This document shows positions 19,448 to 28,932 of a stretch of 64,000 bases of DNA, piece by piece. The position numbers and the translations under genes were made by a program. The notes below the pieces were generated by a model, which did no database searches, was not told where the DNA came from, and saw nothing but the letters and a program-made list of their open reading frames with translations. Source of the DNA: Desulforamulus profundi. Lineage in GTDB: Bacteria > Bacillota_B > Desulfotomaculia > Desulfotomaculales > Desulfotomaculaceae. How positions within the stretch are numbered: the stretch's first letter is position 1; the number at the start of each line of letters is the position of its first letter. The DNA lies in contig NZ_AWQQ01000037.1 of the NCBI RefSeq assembly GCF_002607855.1, forward strand, positions 60,128 through 124,127, given 5' to 3'.

Positions 19448-20149
19448 CTAGCCGCACCTCCTCTGCCAGAAATCCAGTAGGGATTGAAAGATAAGTTGTC
19501 CGTCGGTATTGCCCAGAACTGACTCGGCACAGCGCTCGGGGTGAGGCATCATGCCCAGCACGTTGCCCCGTTCGTTGCAAATGCCGGCGATGTTGTTGAG
19601 AGAACCGTTTGGATTGGCTTCCGGGGTGATTTCCCCGTGGGGGTCACAGTAGCGGAATAAAATTTGTTTATTTTCCTCCAACTGCCGGATCGTTTCAGGG
19701 CCAGCATAGTAATTTCCTTCGCCATGGGCAATGGGAACTTTGATGACTTGTCCCAGGGAAGCCCGGCAAGTAAAGGGGGTGGTATTGTTTTCAACTCGTA
19801 AAAAGGTGTCATGACACAGGAACTGCAGGTTTTTATTGCGGTGCAGCGTGCCGGGCAGCAGCCCGGCCTCGGTCAGGACCTGGAACCCGTTGCAAATGCC
19901 GATCACCAGGCCTCCCTTTTGGGCAAACTCAATCACCGGCGTCATCACCGGCGAAAACCTGGCCACAGCACCGCATCTCAAGTAGTCTCCGTAAGAAAAT
20001 CCGCCGGGCAGTACGATGCAGTCAAACCCATCGACACTGCCGGACTTATGCCAAATGTATTCCACCGGCTGCCCGGTTACGGTTTGAATGGCATGCAGGC
20101 AGTCGGCGTCACAATTGGAGCCGGGGAACACCACCACTCCAAATTTCAC
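19448..20149 (-). CDS. purQ: FGAM synthase glutaminase subunit PurQ
   Basis: Class I glutamine amidotransferase feeding ammonia to PurL. Catalytic Cys86 in [18 protein letters not shown]; His/Glu in MMPHPERC. Starts [14 protein letters not shown] as in the family; 233 residues; frame intact. Sits between purS and purL, spaced by only a few bases. Confidence 0.97.
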   Translation of the reverse strand: MKFGVVVFPGSNCDADCLHAIQTVTGQPVEYIWHKSGSVDGFDCIVLPGGFSYGDYLRCGAVARFSPVMTPVIEFAQKGGLVIGICNGFQVLTEAGLLPGTLHRNKNLQFLCHDTFLRVENNTTPFTCRASLGQVIKVPIAHGEGNYYAGPETIRQLEENKQILFRYCDPHGEITPEANPNGSLNNIAGICNERGNVLGMMPHPERCAESVLGNTDGQLIFQSLLDFWQRRCG

Positions 20150-20152
20150 GCT

Positions 20153-20401
20153 TTACACCTCCACCAGTTCAAAAGTATAGTCTTCAATCACCGGGTTCAC
20201 CAGCAATTTATCACACATGTCCTTGACCTGTTTTGCCGCTTCGGCCCGGTCGGCAACCTCCAGATCCACCACCATATAACGTCCGATGCGTACTTCCGGC
20301 ACGTTATGGTAGCCCAGGGCGAACAGAGACTTCCGCACCACGCTGCCCTGCGGGTCTAATACACTTTTCCTAAGGGTTACGTAAATCTTAGCTTGAAACA
20401 C
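20153..20401 (-). CDS. purS: FGAM synthase subunit PurS
   Basis: 82-residue structural subunit that bridges PurQ and PurL. Seen: KIYVTLRKSVLDPQG and ALGYHNVPEVRIGRYM, both diagnostic. GTG start with AAGGAGG seven bases upstream. Intact. Confidence 0.95.
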   Translation of the reverse strand: MFQAKIYVTLRKSVLDPQGSVVRKSLFALGYHNVPEVRIGRYMVVDLEVADRAEAAKQVKDMCDKLLVNPVIEDYTFELVEV

Positions 20402-20648
20402 GTCAAACCCTCCTTCTTCAGACGTCGGTCGTCGGTCGTCAGACGTCGGCTTTTTTTAGGTTTCATTTTATAAAAATGTTTTACTCTTATGATTAAGTCC
20501 CATATTTTTCAATTGTTTTCTATTCAAATTATCCAGTTAAGATAAACACCCTTGCCATCATACTGATAGCCAATGGCCAACAGCTAAATAAAAAATCTGA
20601 AGGCTGATGGCTGAGGGCCGGACCCCGAAGCAATGCCCGTAAGCGAAT
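20402..20648. other. purC-purS spacer with GACGACC tandem repeats
   Basis: 247 bases with no gene. Near purS there is a cluster of GTCGGTC/GACGTC units (20418-20450); near purC, short repeats CTGAAGGCTGATGGCTGAGG. No terminator on the minus strand is seen, so purC-purS transcription probably continues. Confidence 0.5.
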
Positions 20649-21356
20649 CTACTCCCCGGTCAATCTCCTTAAAACTTCCTGGTAGGCGTCTTCCACGTTG
20701 CCGAGGTCCCGGCGGAAGCGGTCTTTGTCCAGTTTCTCGCCGGTGGTTTTGTCCCAGAAGCGGCAGGTGTCCGGGGAGATTTCGTCTCCCAGAAGCACCT
20801 GGCCCTTGTGCAGGCCAAACTCCAGTTTGTAATCAATCAGATCAATATTTACCGGGGCTAAATACTCCCGCATGATTTCGTTCACTTTCAGCGCCATTTC
20901 CTTGATCAATGCCATTTGTTCCGGGGTGGCCAGTTCCAGTGCTGCGATGTGCGAGGCGTTGATTAAGGGGTCGCCCAGGGCGTCGTCTTTATAATAATAT
21001 TCAAGCACGGTCTTGGGCAGAATGGTTCCTTCAGGCAGACCCACTCTTTTGGCCAGAGAACCTGCCACAATGTTGCGGACCACAACTTCCACCTTAATGA
21101 TATCTAAAGCCTTGACAATCATTTCACGGTCGTTGACCAGCTCCACAAAGTGGGTGGGGATGCCTTTGCTTTCCAGCAGTTTGAAAAATACCGCCGATAC
21201 TTTGTTGTTGACCACCCCTTTGTTGTCAATGGTGCCCTTCTTTTGCCCGTTAAAGGCGGTGGCGTCGTCCTTGTACTCCACCCAGAAATAATCGGGGTTG
21301 TCGGTGCGGTATACCTTTTTGGCCTTGCCTTCATAAATCATTTCCAGTTTTTGCAT
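20649..21356 (-). CDS. purC: SAICAR synthetase
   Basis: Joins CAIR and aspartate. Seen: [52 protein letters not shown] and [13 protein letters not shown]. 235 residues; frame intact; AGGGAGG before ATG. The spacer before it (to purB) contains a purine-rich repeat. Confidence 0.97.
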   Translation of the reverse strand: MQKLEMIYEGKAKKVYRTDNPDYFWVEYKDDATAFNGQKKGTIDNKGVVNNKVSAVFFKLLESKGIPTHFVELVNDREMIVKALDIIKVEVVVRNIVAGSLAKRVGLPEGTILPKTVLEYYYKDDALGDPLINASHIAALELATPEQMALIKEMALKVNEIMREYLAPVNIDLIDYKLEFGLHKGQVLLGDEISPDTCRFWDKTTGEKLDKDRFRRDLGNVEDAYQEVLRRLTGE

Positions 21357-21365
21357 GCTGTGAAC

Positions 21366-21460
21366 TCCTCCCTTAAAATGAGAAGTGAGATGCGAGAGGT
21401 TAGAGGTGAGATTTAATACTTAAAACTTCTACCCCTCACTTTACACTTCTTAATATTTAT
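21366..21460. repeat. Purine-rich microrepeat forming an imperfect hairpin
   Basis: Units GAGAAGTGAG and AGAGGTGAG face CCCTCACT and ACACTTCT, so nested arms AGAAGT/ACTTCT and AGGTGAG/CTCACTT can pair. Lies between purB and purC. The same vocabulary appears in the fliY terminator at 29411-29456. Confidence 0.45.
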
Positions 21461-21482
21461 CCTCTACCAAATTTCGTTTTGC

Positions 21483-22775
21483 TTACAGTCCAAAGCGGGA
21501 GTAGATATCGTCGATATGTTTCAAGTGGTAACTGTAATCAAACAGTCCCGCCAGTTCTTCGGAGGTTAAATGGGCCTTAATGTCCGCATCGGCCTCTAAA
21601 AGATCCAGGAATTTGGTGCCGGTACGCCAGGCCTCCATGGCGTTGCGCTGTACCAGTTCGTAGGCCCGTTCCCGGGTCAGTCCCTTGTCCACCAGGGCCA
21701 GCAGCACCCGCTGGGAAAAGACCAGGCCAAGGGTTTTTTCCAGGTTTCGTTTCATGTTTTCCGGGTAGACCAGCAGTTTTTCCATGATGCCGGTAAACCT
21801 GTACAGCATGAAATCCAGGGCGGTGGTGCTGTCCGGGATAATCACCCGCTCGGCGGAGGAGTGGGTGATGTCCCGCTCGTGCCAGAGGGTTACATTCTCC
21901 AGGGCGGCCATGGCATTGGCCTTGACCACCCGGGACAGACCGGACACGTTTTCCGCTGTAATGGGGTTTCGCTTGTGGGGCATGGCCGAGGAGCCCTTTT
22001 GCCCTTTATTGAAGTATTCTTCCACTTCCAGAATGTCTGTCCGCTGCAAATTGCGAATTTCTGTGGCAAACTTATCAAGGGAGGCGGCAATGACAGCCAT
22101 GGTGCAGAGATATTCCGCATGGCGGTCCCGCTGGAGGATTTGGGTGGATACTCTGGCAGGTTTCAGCCCCAGTCTTTTGCAAACGTAGGCTTCAATTTTG
22201 GGATCAATGTTGGCATAGGTGCCCACAGCGCCGGAAATGGCGCCGACACTGACGGTCTTAACGGCATGCTGCAATCTTTCGATATTTCGTTCGGTCTCCG
22301 CCACCCAGAGCAACATCTTAAGGCCGAAAGTCATGGGTTCGGCATGAATGCCGTGGGTGCGCCCGATCATCAGGGTATTCCGGTGTTCCTTGGCTTTTTC
22401 CAGCAGCACCTCACGCAAGCGTTCCAACCTTTTCAGGATCAGTTCGCCAGCTTCTTTCATGCGCACACACTGGGCGGTGTCCACTACGTCGGAGGATGTC
22501 AGGCCCATGTGAATATACTTAGAGTCCTCCCCGACGTTTTCCGCCACGCAGGTTAAAAAGGCGATTACGTCATGACGGGTGACTTCCTCGATTTCCAGGA
22601 TGCGTTCCACGCTGAAGGCCGCCCTGGCTTTGATGTTCGCCAGCGCTTCCGCCGGCACCTGGCCCAGCTCTGCCATGGCCTCACAGGCAGCAATCTCTAC
22701 GTCCAGCCATTTTTGAAACTTATTTTGATCTGACCAGATATGCTTCATTTCCGGTAAAGTATAACGTTCAATCAT
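21483..22775 (-). CDS. purB: Adenylosuccinate lyase
   Basis: Splits SAICAR and adenylosuccinate. Fumarase/aspartase signature GSSAMPHKRNP at ~260-270 with the mobile catalytic Ser; catalytic His region GRTHGIHAEP; HMGLTSSDVVDTA. 430 residues, frame intact. Follows purE by 34 bases. Confidence 0.97.
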   Translation of the reverse strand: MIERYTLPEMKHIWSDQNKFQKWLDVEIAACEAMAELGQVPAEALANIKARAAFSVERILEIEEVTRHDVIAFLTCVAENVGEDSKYIHMGLTSSDVVDTAQCVRMKEAGELILKRLERLREVLLEKAKEHRNTLMIGRTHGIHAEPMTFGLKMLLWVAETERNIERLQHAVKTVSVGAISGAVGTYANIDPKIEAYVCKRLGLKPARVSTQILQRDRHAEYLCTMAVIAASLDKFATEIRNLQRTDILEVEEYFNKGQKGSSAMPHKRNPITAENVSGLSRVVKANAMAALENVTLWHERDITHSSAERVIIPDSTTALDFMLYRFTGIMEKLLVYPENMKRNLEKTLGLVFSQRVLLALVDKGLTRERAYELVQRNAMEAWRTGTKFLDLLEADADIKAHLTSEELAGLFDYSYHLKHIDDIYSRFGL

Positions 22776-22809
22776 ATGGCAAAAGAGTCCTCCGTTTCCT
22801 TTACAATCC

Positions 22810-23324
22810 CTATTTGGCGGCCAGGTAACCGTCTACACCCAGTTCTTTGATCCGGGCGTCTTTGGCCTCCACTTCCCTGGCCAGCTCTTCCTTGAACCGG
22901 TGTAGTTTTTCCCGGACGGTGTCATCGGATAGGGCGATCATCTGCACAGCTAAGATGGCAGCATTCTTCGCCCCGTTAATGGCCACTGATGCCACCGGAA
23001 TGCCCGGGGGCATTTGCGCAATGGAATAAAGGGCATCCACCCCGTCCAGGGCGCGGATTTAACCGGTACCCCGATGACCGGCAGAACAGTGTGGGCTGCC
23101 ACGACACCCGGCAGGTGCGCTGCCAGGCCGGCGGCGGCAATAAGTACCTTTAATCCCCTGGACTCGGCGGTCCGGGCATAGGCGGCGGTTTTATCCGGCG
23201 CCCGGTGGGCGGAAGAGATGGACAATTCATAGGGGATACCGAATTTCTCAAGGGTTTTTACAGCGTCTTTCATCAGGGGCAGGTCAGAATCGCTGCCAAG
23301 TACAATACCAACCAGGGCTGTCAT
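22810..23324 (-). CDS. purE: N5-CAIR mutase PurE (one single-base deletion)
   Basis: Class I PurE. Seen: [34 protein letters not shown] and, in the second frame, [18 protein letters not shown]. The join is one G or C at ~23052 (GTTAAATCCGCG[G]CCCTG), giving 171 residues. Starts after GAAGGAGG. No purK lies in the window; anaerobes may supply bicarbonate chemistry without it, so its absence here says little. Confidence 0.93.
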
Positions 23325-23344
23325 GGCGAAACCTCCTTCAATTT

Positions 23345-24717
23345 TTATTCACCGCCCAGGAAAATAAAGCGGGTAACCACCAGGGCAAACAGAATGTACA
23401 TCATCCAGTGAACTTCTTTTGCACGCCCGGAGAGAACCTTTAAACCGGTGTAGAAAATAATCCCTGCGGCAATGCCGTTGGCGATGCTGTAAGTAAAGGG
23501 CATTAAAGCAAAGGTCATAAAGGCCGGAAAGCCTTCGGTAAAGTCATCGAAGTTAATATCCCGTACAGCGGAAACCATCAGCACCCCGACGATAATCAAA
23601 GCCGGCGCTGTGGCAGCGCTGGGGATCAGACCGGCCAGAGGCGCCAGGGCCAGGGCCAGCAGGAACAGAACACCGGTGGTGACGGCAGTCAGACCGGTCC
23701 GGCCGCCTTCACCGATGCCGGCGGCACTTTCCACGTAGGCGGTGACGGTACTGGTGCCCATAAAAGCGCCGAAGGAAACACCCAGAGCATCAACCAGCAT
23801 GGCCCTGCCGATTTTCGGGGACTGGCCCTTTTCGTCCAGCAAACCGGCTTTATCGGCGGTACCCACCAGGGTTCCGAAGGTATCAAACAGTTCTACGAAG
23901 GTAAAGGTAAACACAACGGTCCAGATGCCCATATTCAAGGCACCCAGAATGTCCAGTTCACCCACATAAAGATTGCCGAAATCCGGTAAAGCAAAGGGAG
24001 TAAAATTTTCAGGAATTACGGTAACGCCCATGGGAATCCCGATGAGGTGGAAGCCAGAATCCCGATCAGCAGGGACCCTTTCACCCGGTTGGCCATTAAA
24101 ACCGCAGTGATGGCGAGACCGATCAGGGTTAACATGGTGGCGGGGTTATGAAAAGATCCCAGGAAGCTGTTCCATTCAAAGAATTTCAGGGTGGCTACCC
24201 CGCCTTTTTGCAGGGCCTCCAATGTTGGGGGGATAACGGGACCCGCTTTAACAATGGTAAGTTCGGAAAGTTTCAAACCGATAATGGTAATAAACAAGCC
24301 AATACCAACGGTGATGGCCCGTTTGAGGGAGTTTGGCACAGCCAGAACCAGAATTTGGCGCACCTTGGTCACCGTAAGAATAACAAAGATAATACCGGAA
24401 ATAAACACAGCGCCAAGGGCCACTTGCCAGGGCATACCTACATGCTGGGCGGCCACGGCGGCGAAAAACGCGTTAAGACCCATACCGGGTGCCAGGGCGA
24501 TGGGGAAATTAACAAACAGACCCATGGCAATGGTTACCAAACCGGCTGCCGCGGCTGTGGCAAAGAACACAGCATTCTTATCCATACCGGTGGCGGACAG
24601 GATGTTGGGGTTCAGGAACAAAATGTAGGCCATGGTCATAAAAGTCGTCAGACCTGCCACCACTTCTGTCCTTACGGTGGTTTTGTTCTCTTTGAGCTTG
24701 AATAGCTGTTCCAGCAC
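23345..24717 (-). CDS. AzgA/PbuG-type purine permease (one single-base deletion)
   Basis: NCS2/AzgA-family proton-coupled importer of guanine, hypoxanthine or related bases in the cytoplasmic membrane. Seen: TEVVAGLTTFMTMAYILFLNPNILS, APGMGLNAFF, TFTFVELFDTFGTLVGTAD and GTSTVTAYVESAAGIGEGGRTGLTA; about a dozen hydrophobic segments. One C added at ~24046 (ACCCTCATCGGG) joins the halves: 457 residues. GTG at 24717 is preferred (AAGGAGG upstream) over an ATG 17 codons earlier. First gene after a guanine riboswitch, which supports a guanine/hypoxanthine substrate. Confidence 0.92.
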
Positions 24718-24838
24718 TTTCCAGACTTCCTCCTTATTTAAATGAGATTCACAGTGTCCCGGGTTCATTTTTCTAGATTATTATTACCCCTAGAAAATTT
24801 ATAATGCGTTAACAGGTTTTTACAAGCCACACAAAGTC

Positions 24839-24900
24839 AAAAAAGCCCAGAACGATAGGTTTCATTCTAAAGCAGAGTGAAACCTACCGCCTGGGCTTTT
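24839..24900 (-). terminator. Riboswitch-controlled terminator before the purine permease
   Basis: Minus strand: AAAAGCCCAG/CTGGGCTTTTTT with an inner TAGGTTTCA/TGAAACCTA stem, then T. It lies between the guanine aptamer and the permease start, as expected for transcription attenuation. Confidence 0.85.
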
Positions 24901-24985
24901 ATCCCTATCGGTGTAGCGCAAAACGCCTGTACCGCTTGGACCAAACCAACCCTCATGGGTTGTGGAACCCTAGGTACACTTTCCC

Positions 24986-25052
24986 TCCCGTAGTCCGGCA
25001 ATTACGGTTGCCTGGTAGAAACACTTGGGCCAATTCCCAAGCATATACGGAA
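24986..25052 (-). ncRNA. Guanine-class purine riboswitch aptamer
   Basis: 67-nt aptamer on the minus strand. P1 is TTCCGTA/TACGGGA; P2 CTTGGG/CCCAAG; P3 GGCAA/TTGCC. The conserved junction TTTCTACC, loop 2 ending GG and loop 3 starting CC (kissing loops) are all present. The ligand-pairing base in GGAC-TACGG is C (position 24993 on the plus strand is G), so guanine or hypoxanthine, not adenine. It precedes the permease and the whole pur operon. Confidence 0.95.
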
Positions 25053-25072
25053 CGATTGATTTGTACAATCCA

Positions 25073-25101
25073 ATACTAGCAAGACCGTGTAAATTTGTCA
25101 A
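25073..25101 (-). promoter_or_regulatory. Sigma-A promoter of the pur operon
   Basis: Minus strand -35 TTGACA, 17-base spacer, -10 TAGTAT (4/6). The transcript would start roughly 15-20 bases before the riboswitch P1 stem. It drives a unit of about 14 kb ending at the purD terminator. Confidence 0.85.
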
Positions 25102-25279
25102 CGAGCTAGGACAAATTTTACAGTGCTTAATCTGCGGATGTAAGCTTACTAACAAGGGTATTTTCAGCAAAGGAGAAACGGTATAATAGTTTAACTATAA
25201 TTCCACTGCAAATAGTATTTGTTTAACCCGTATTTTCTTCTAAACTCCTAAAAATTATGGAATTAATTGGCAAAATCCC

Positions 25280-25344
25280 AACAATTTAGTTATTAGTGGT
25301 TTTGATCTCCTAAATTGTTTAGAAATCAAAACCACCAGTAATAA
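25280..25344. repeat. Two interlocking inverted repeats downstream of guaA
   Basis: Arm pair 1: AACAATTTAG (25280-25289) with CTAAATTGTT (25310-25319), perfect 10 bp. Arm pair 2: GTGGTTTTGAT (25296-25306) with ATCAAAACCAC (25325-25335), perfect 11 bp, extended by TTATTA/TAATAA across a CAG bulge. The pairs cross, so they either exclude each other or form a pseudoknot. No clear T tract follows on the minus strand, so it is not an ordinary guaA terminator. Confidence 0.7.
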
Positions 25345-25397
25345 TAACTCATAATGCTTTAAGGACTTTCAATTCGAGGCACCACGCCTCTACCGAC

Positions 25398-26938
25398 CTA
25401 CTCCCACTCAATGGTTCCCGGAGGTTTGGAAGTGATGTCGTAGAGACCCGGTTTATCTCTTCCACCTCGTTCACCAGGCGGGTGGAGATGTTGGCCAGTA
25501 CATCGTGGGGAATGCGTGCCCAGTCGGCAGTCATGCCGTCGTGGCTGTAAACAGCCCGCACCACGATGGCGTAGGCGTAGGTACGCCCGTCACCCATTAC
25601 GCCAACGCTGCGCATATCCGGCAGCACCGCAAAGTACTGCCAGATCTCTCTGGACAGGCCGGCCCTTTTAATCTCATCGGTCACCACAAAGTCGGCCTCT
25701 CTTAAAATCTCCAATTTTGGCTTGGTAATCTCCCCGAGGATCCTGACAGCCAGTCCGGGGCCGGGGAAGGGCTGACGCCAGACAATCTCCTCCGGCAGGC
25801 CCAATTCTTCGCCTAACCGGCGCACCTCATCCTTAAACAGCCAGCGCAGGGGTTCAACCAGTTGAAACTTCATATCTTCCGGCAGGCCGCCTACATTGTG
25901 GTGGGATTTAATCACCGCCGCTGTAGCGGTGCCGCTCTCAACTACGTCCGGATACAGGGTCCCCTGGACCAGGAAATCGATTTCTCCCAGTTTTCTGGCC
26001 TCTTCTTCGAACACCCGGATAAACTCGGTGCCGATGATTTTACGTTTTTGTTCGGGGTCGGTGACACCCTTGAGTTTCCCCAGGAACCGTTCCGAGGCAT
26101 CCACGTGTACCAGCTTAATATTAAACTGGTTGCGGAAGGTATTTACCACCTGCTGTGCTTCGTTTTTCCTCAACAACCCGTGATCCACAAACACACAGGT
26201 CAACTTGTCCCCCACCGCCCTGTGCACCAGCACCGCGGCAACGGAAGAATCCACCCCGCCGCTTAAGGCACACAATACCTGGCGATCCCCCACCTTTTGC
26301 CTGACGTCATGCACGGCTTCCTCCAGGAAGGAACCCATGTTCCAAGAGCCGGTGCAGCCGCAAATGTCAAACAAAAAGCTCTTTAGAATCTCCATTCCCT
26401 TGGGAGTATGAACGACCTCCGGGTGAAATTGAACGGCATATAACTTCTGTTCCGGGTTGGCCATGGCAGCCACAGGAGCTTTTTCGGTTCTGGCGGTGAC
26501 TTGAAAGCCCGGCGGCGCCTCTTCAACCCGGTCGCCATGACTCATCCAGCATTCCTCATCGGCCATCAGGTTTTTAAAAATATTGTCGCACTGCATTACT
26601 TTCAAATTAGTGCGGCCGTACTCATGCTGTTCGGCGGAAACCACTTTCCCCCTCAATTGATGGGTCATCAACTGCATGCCGTAACAAATGCCCAGTACGG
26701 GTACGCCCAGTTCATAAACTGCCGGATCGACAGTGGGTGCGTTTTGCACGTAAACACTGGACGGGCCGCCGGAAAAGATGATGCCTTTGGGATTCTTCCC
26801 CTTGATCTTGTCAATGGAAACGTTATGGGGTTCAATTTCGCAGTATACATTACAGTCCCGAATACGACGGGCAATGAGCTGGGTATACTGTCCACCGAAA
26901 TCCAGGACCAAGATGAGCTCCTGCTCAGCTAAAGACAT
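25398..26938 (-). CDS. guaA: GMP synthase, glutamine-hydrolysing (single-base deletion near 3' end)
   Basis: Converts XMP to GMP. N-terminal amidotransferase: [16 protein letters not shown], catalytic Cys in [15 protein letters not shown]. Middle ATP pyrophosphatase: [12 protein letters not shown]-terminal dimerisation domain. As written the end is wrong; one extra C at ~25445 (CGGGTCCTCTAC) gives the family ending [14 protein letters not shown] and a TAG, 513 residues. GGAGGAATAAC precedes ATG. Probably co-transcribed with hpt. Confidence 0.95.
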
Positions 26939-27007
26939 AAAGTTATTCCTCCGTTCAGTAAAACTCTTGTTAAGAAGTTGTACTCCCTACATTAATCGAA
27001 CCTCGAA

Positions 27008-27550
27008 TTAGCCCTTGTATATTTCCGGCTTCAGTACAGCGATGTAAGGTAAATTACGATAACGCTCGTTGTAGTCCAAACCGTAACCCACCACAAACTC
27101 ATCCGGGATGCTGAACCCGTTATAATCGATGGGAACCTCCACTTTGCGGCGGTCGGGCTTATCCAGGAGCGTGCAAATTTTTAGACTGGCCGGACCCCGG
27201 GATTTCATATTTTCCACCATGTACCGCAGGGTCAGCCCGGTATCGACGATGTCTTCCACGATAATGACGTGCTTCCCTTCAATACTCTTGTCCAGGTCCT
27301 TTAATATCCGTACAACTCCGGACGAAATGGTGCCGGCACCGTAACTGGAAACGGCCATAAAATCAAAAAAAGTGGTTACTTCGATGTGACGCACCAGGTC
27401 TGCCAGGAAGATCATGGCACCCTTGAGGATACCGACCATCAGGATGCTTTCACCCTGGTAATCCTGTGTGATTTGCTGCCCTAACTGCCTTACCCGTTCA
27501 TTAATATGGTTCTCGTCTAAAAGTATTTTTTCCACATGGGGATGCATCAT
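27008..27550 (-). CDS. hpt: Hypoxanthine phosphoribosyltransferase
   Basis: Purine salvage: hypoxanthine/guanine + PRPP to IMP/GMP. PRPP motif IIVEDIVDTGLTL, GILKGAMIF and FVVGYGLDYNERYRNLPYI (base specificity). 180 residues from ATG at 27550, which follows AAGGAGTG; a longer frame of 28 extra residues has no ribosome site and runs through the promoter. It stands upstream of guaA, so salvage and GMP synthesis are linked. Confidence 0.96.
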   Translation of the reverse strand: MMHPHVEKILLDENHINERVRQLGQQITQDYQGESILMVGILKGAMIFLADLVRHIEVTTFFDFMAVSSYGAGTISSGVVRILKDLDKSIEGKHVIIVEDIVDTGLTLRYMVENMKSRGPASLKICTLLDKPDRRKVEVPIDYNGFSIPDEFVVGYGLDYNERYRNLPYIAVLKPEIYKG

Positions 27551-27583
27551 CTTCACTCCTTGCCAGTAATTGCCTACCAACTG

Positions 27584-27613
27584 AGCATAACAAAAAAACC
27601 TTTTTTTCGTCAA
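27584..27613 (-). promoter_or_regulatory. Putative hpt promoter with A7-GG-T7 spacer
   Basis: Minus strand -35 TTGACG (5/6), 18-base spacer, -10 TATGCT (4/6). The spacer is a self-complementary A7-GG-T7 tract. Lies directly after the repaired end of the upstream gene. Confidence 0.5.
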
Positions 27614-28430
27614 TAGTTGATGTCCAAGTTCCACTGTTTAGATTTTCCGATATCGGGATAAAAATGCCGCTCCCTTTGGGAACGGCATAGAAAACTTTAC
27701 TAGGCTGAGTCTCCAGAGTTTTTCGTATTTCCGGCGGGACCTCAATCTTCAGGTCACGGTCATAATCCCATATTTTGATCAGCATTTCCAGTCCACCGGT
27801 ATTCGTGTCCATCTTGTTTGCTCTGATCATGGCCTGGCGAATGTTTGTATCTTTTTTATCCACCCAAACTTTATAATAAAAATCATCAAATTGGTCTTCT
27901 AAAAACACGTTCTCCACATTGGGCTTCAGTTCATAGACCAGGCATTTTTCCCCGTCCAACCTTTCCTCACCAACCAGGGCCAGTTCCGGGATATCTTTAA
28001 AATTAAAATTGGCCAAAGGGTTTAACTCCGAAATAAACAATTCAGTTTGCGACAGCTTTAAATCCTTCAGGGTCAGCCATTTGCCGGAGAAGGGATCCTT
28101 CATATAGGTATTGTCTTCAACCTGGGTAAATTCTACCGGTGTTTTCAGGACCGTGCCCTTGATATGAACCTTATCGGGCATCACCCGCTCGCCTTCCACC
28201 TTGCTGTAAAACTCATTCTCCCCCAGGAGCTTTGATTCCACCACAAAGCGAAAGCTCCGGCTGGCGAAGGTGTTATCCAGGGCTGTTTCAAAGGTTTTTT
28301 CCTCATCTACCTGGCCGGTCCCTGAAAACAACCAGCTGCTTAAAAAAACAATGCCAATAATAATTCCTGCCACGGCCGCCATCGGGCCGAGCCTGCGCCT
28401 GTTTAAAAATATCCATCTCGGTGTGAGCAC
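27610..28430 (-). CDS. Exported, membrane-anchored protein, LolA/LppX-like (probable deletion near 3' end)
   Basis: Residues ~17-36 (AAVAGIIIGIVFLSSWLFSG) form a membrane anchor or uncleaved signal; no lipobox cysteine. The rest is a beta-rich domain with FRFVVESKLL, VEGERVMPDKVHIKGT and MKDPFSGKWLTL, a pattern I associate with LolA/LppX-type lipid-carrier folds; family assignment is tentative. As written it overlaps hpt by 50 bases. Adding one C to the CCC at 27655-27657 stops it at 27610 with 273 residues, before the hpt promoter. GTG start with GGGGGG upstream. Confidence 0.65.
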
Positions 28431-28537
28431 AAAAATCCCCCCAGGCTAAGTTCTTTTTAAATAATACTGTTGAGACTTCTACTTTATACCAATATCACAT
28501 GAAAAAGACGCCAGGGGTAACAATAAAAGGGAGTCAA

Positions 28538-28546
28538 TGGTATAAT
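28538..28546 (+). promoter_or_regulatory. Extended -10 promoter of the mazG-like gene
   Basis: Plus strand TGGTATAAT, a perfect extended -10, 36 bases before the GTG start; no clear -35. Confidence 0.6.
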
Positions 28547-28582
28547 ATACCTGTTTGATTTTGTCTAATCGGGAGGGGTTCT

Positions 28583-28911
28583 GTGAGTCTCAAAGACATG
28601 CAAAAGAATGTACACGAATGGATTAGCCAGTTTGAAGAGGGCTACTGGCACCCCCTGTCCATGCTGGCCCGCTTGACCGAGGAAGTGGGTGAACTGGCCC
28701 GGGAGGTTAACCACCTGTATGGCCAAAAGCCCAAAAAGGAAGGGGAACCGGAGGGTAACCTCGATCTGGAGTTAGCGGATATTTTGTTTATCGTCGCTGT
28801 TTCGCCAATTCATTGAATATTGATCTGGACAAGGCCTTTCAGGAAATGATGGAGAAATACCGGCAGCGGGACAGCAACCGCTGGACTCGCATCCAGCCGG
28901 AGGAAGAATAA
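28583..28911 (+). CDS. MazG-like nucleotide pyrophosphohydrolase (one single-base deletion)
   Basis: Short MazG/all-alpha NTP pyrophosphohydrolase, like Bacillus YpjD. Metal-binding motif EEVGELARE followed by ELADILFIVA with the second acidic pair (E-x-x-D). The frame breaks after LFIVA; one C or T at ~28797 (GTCGC[C]TGTTTCGCC) gives FANSLNIDLDKAFQEM...RW and 109 residues, normal length. GTG start after GGGAGGGG. Likely cleans non-canonical nucleotides; substrate unknown. Confidence 0.85.
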
Positions 28912-28932
28912 TGTATACGGAGGTAGATGCAG

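Noticed and set aside
5295..22000. his and pur genes as pseudogenes in a decaying genome
   Set aside because: Each gene is intact apart from one or two missing bases, with all catalytic motifs, starts, stops and overlaps preserved.
24970..25170. Small open frame over the riboswitch
   Set aside because: It lies within the aptamer and promoter, and the RNA structure explains the conservation.
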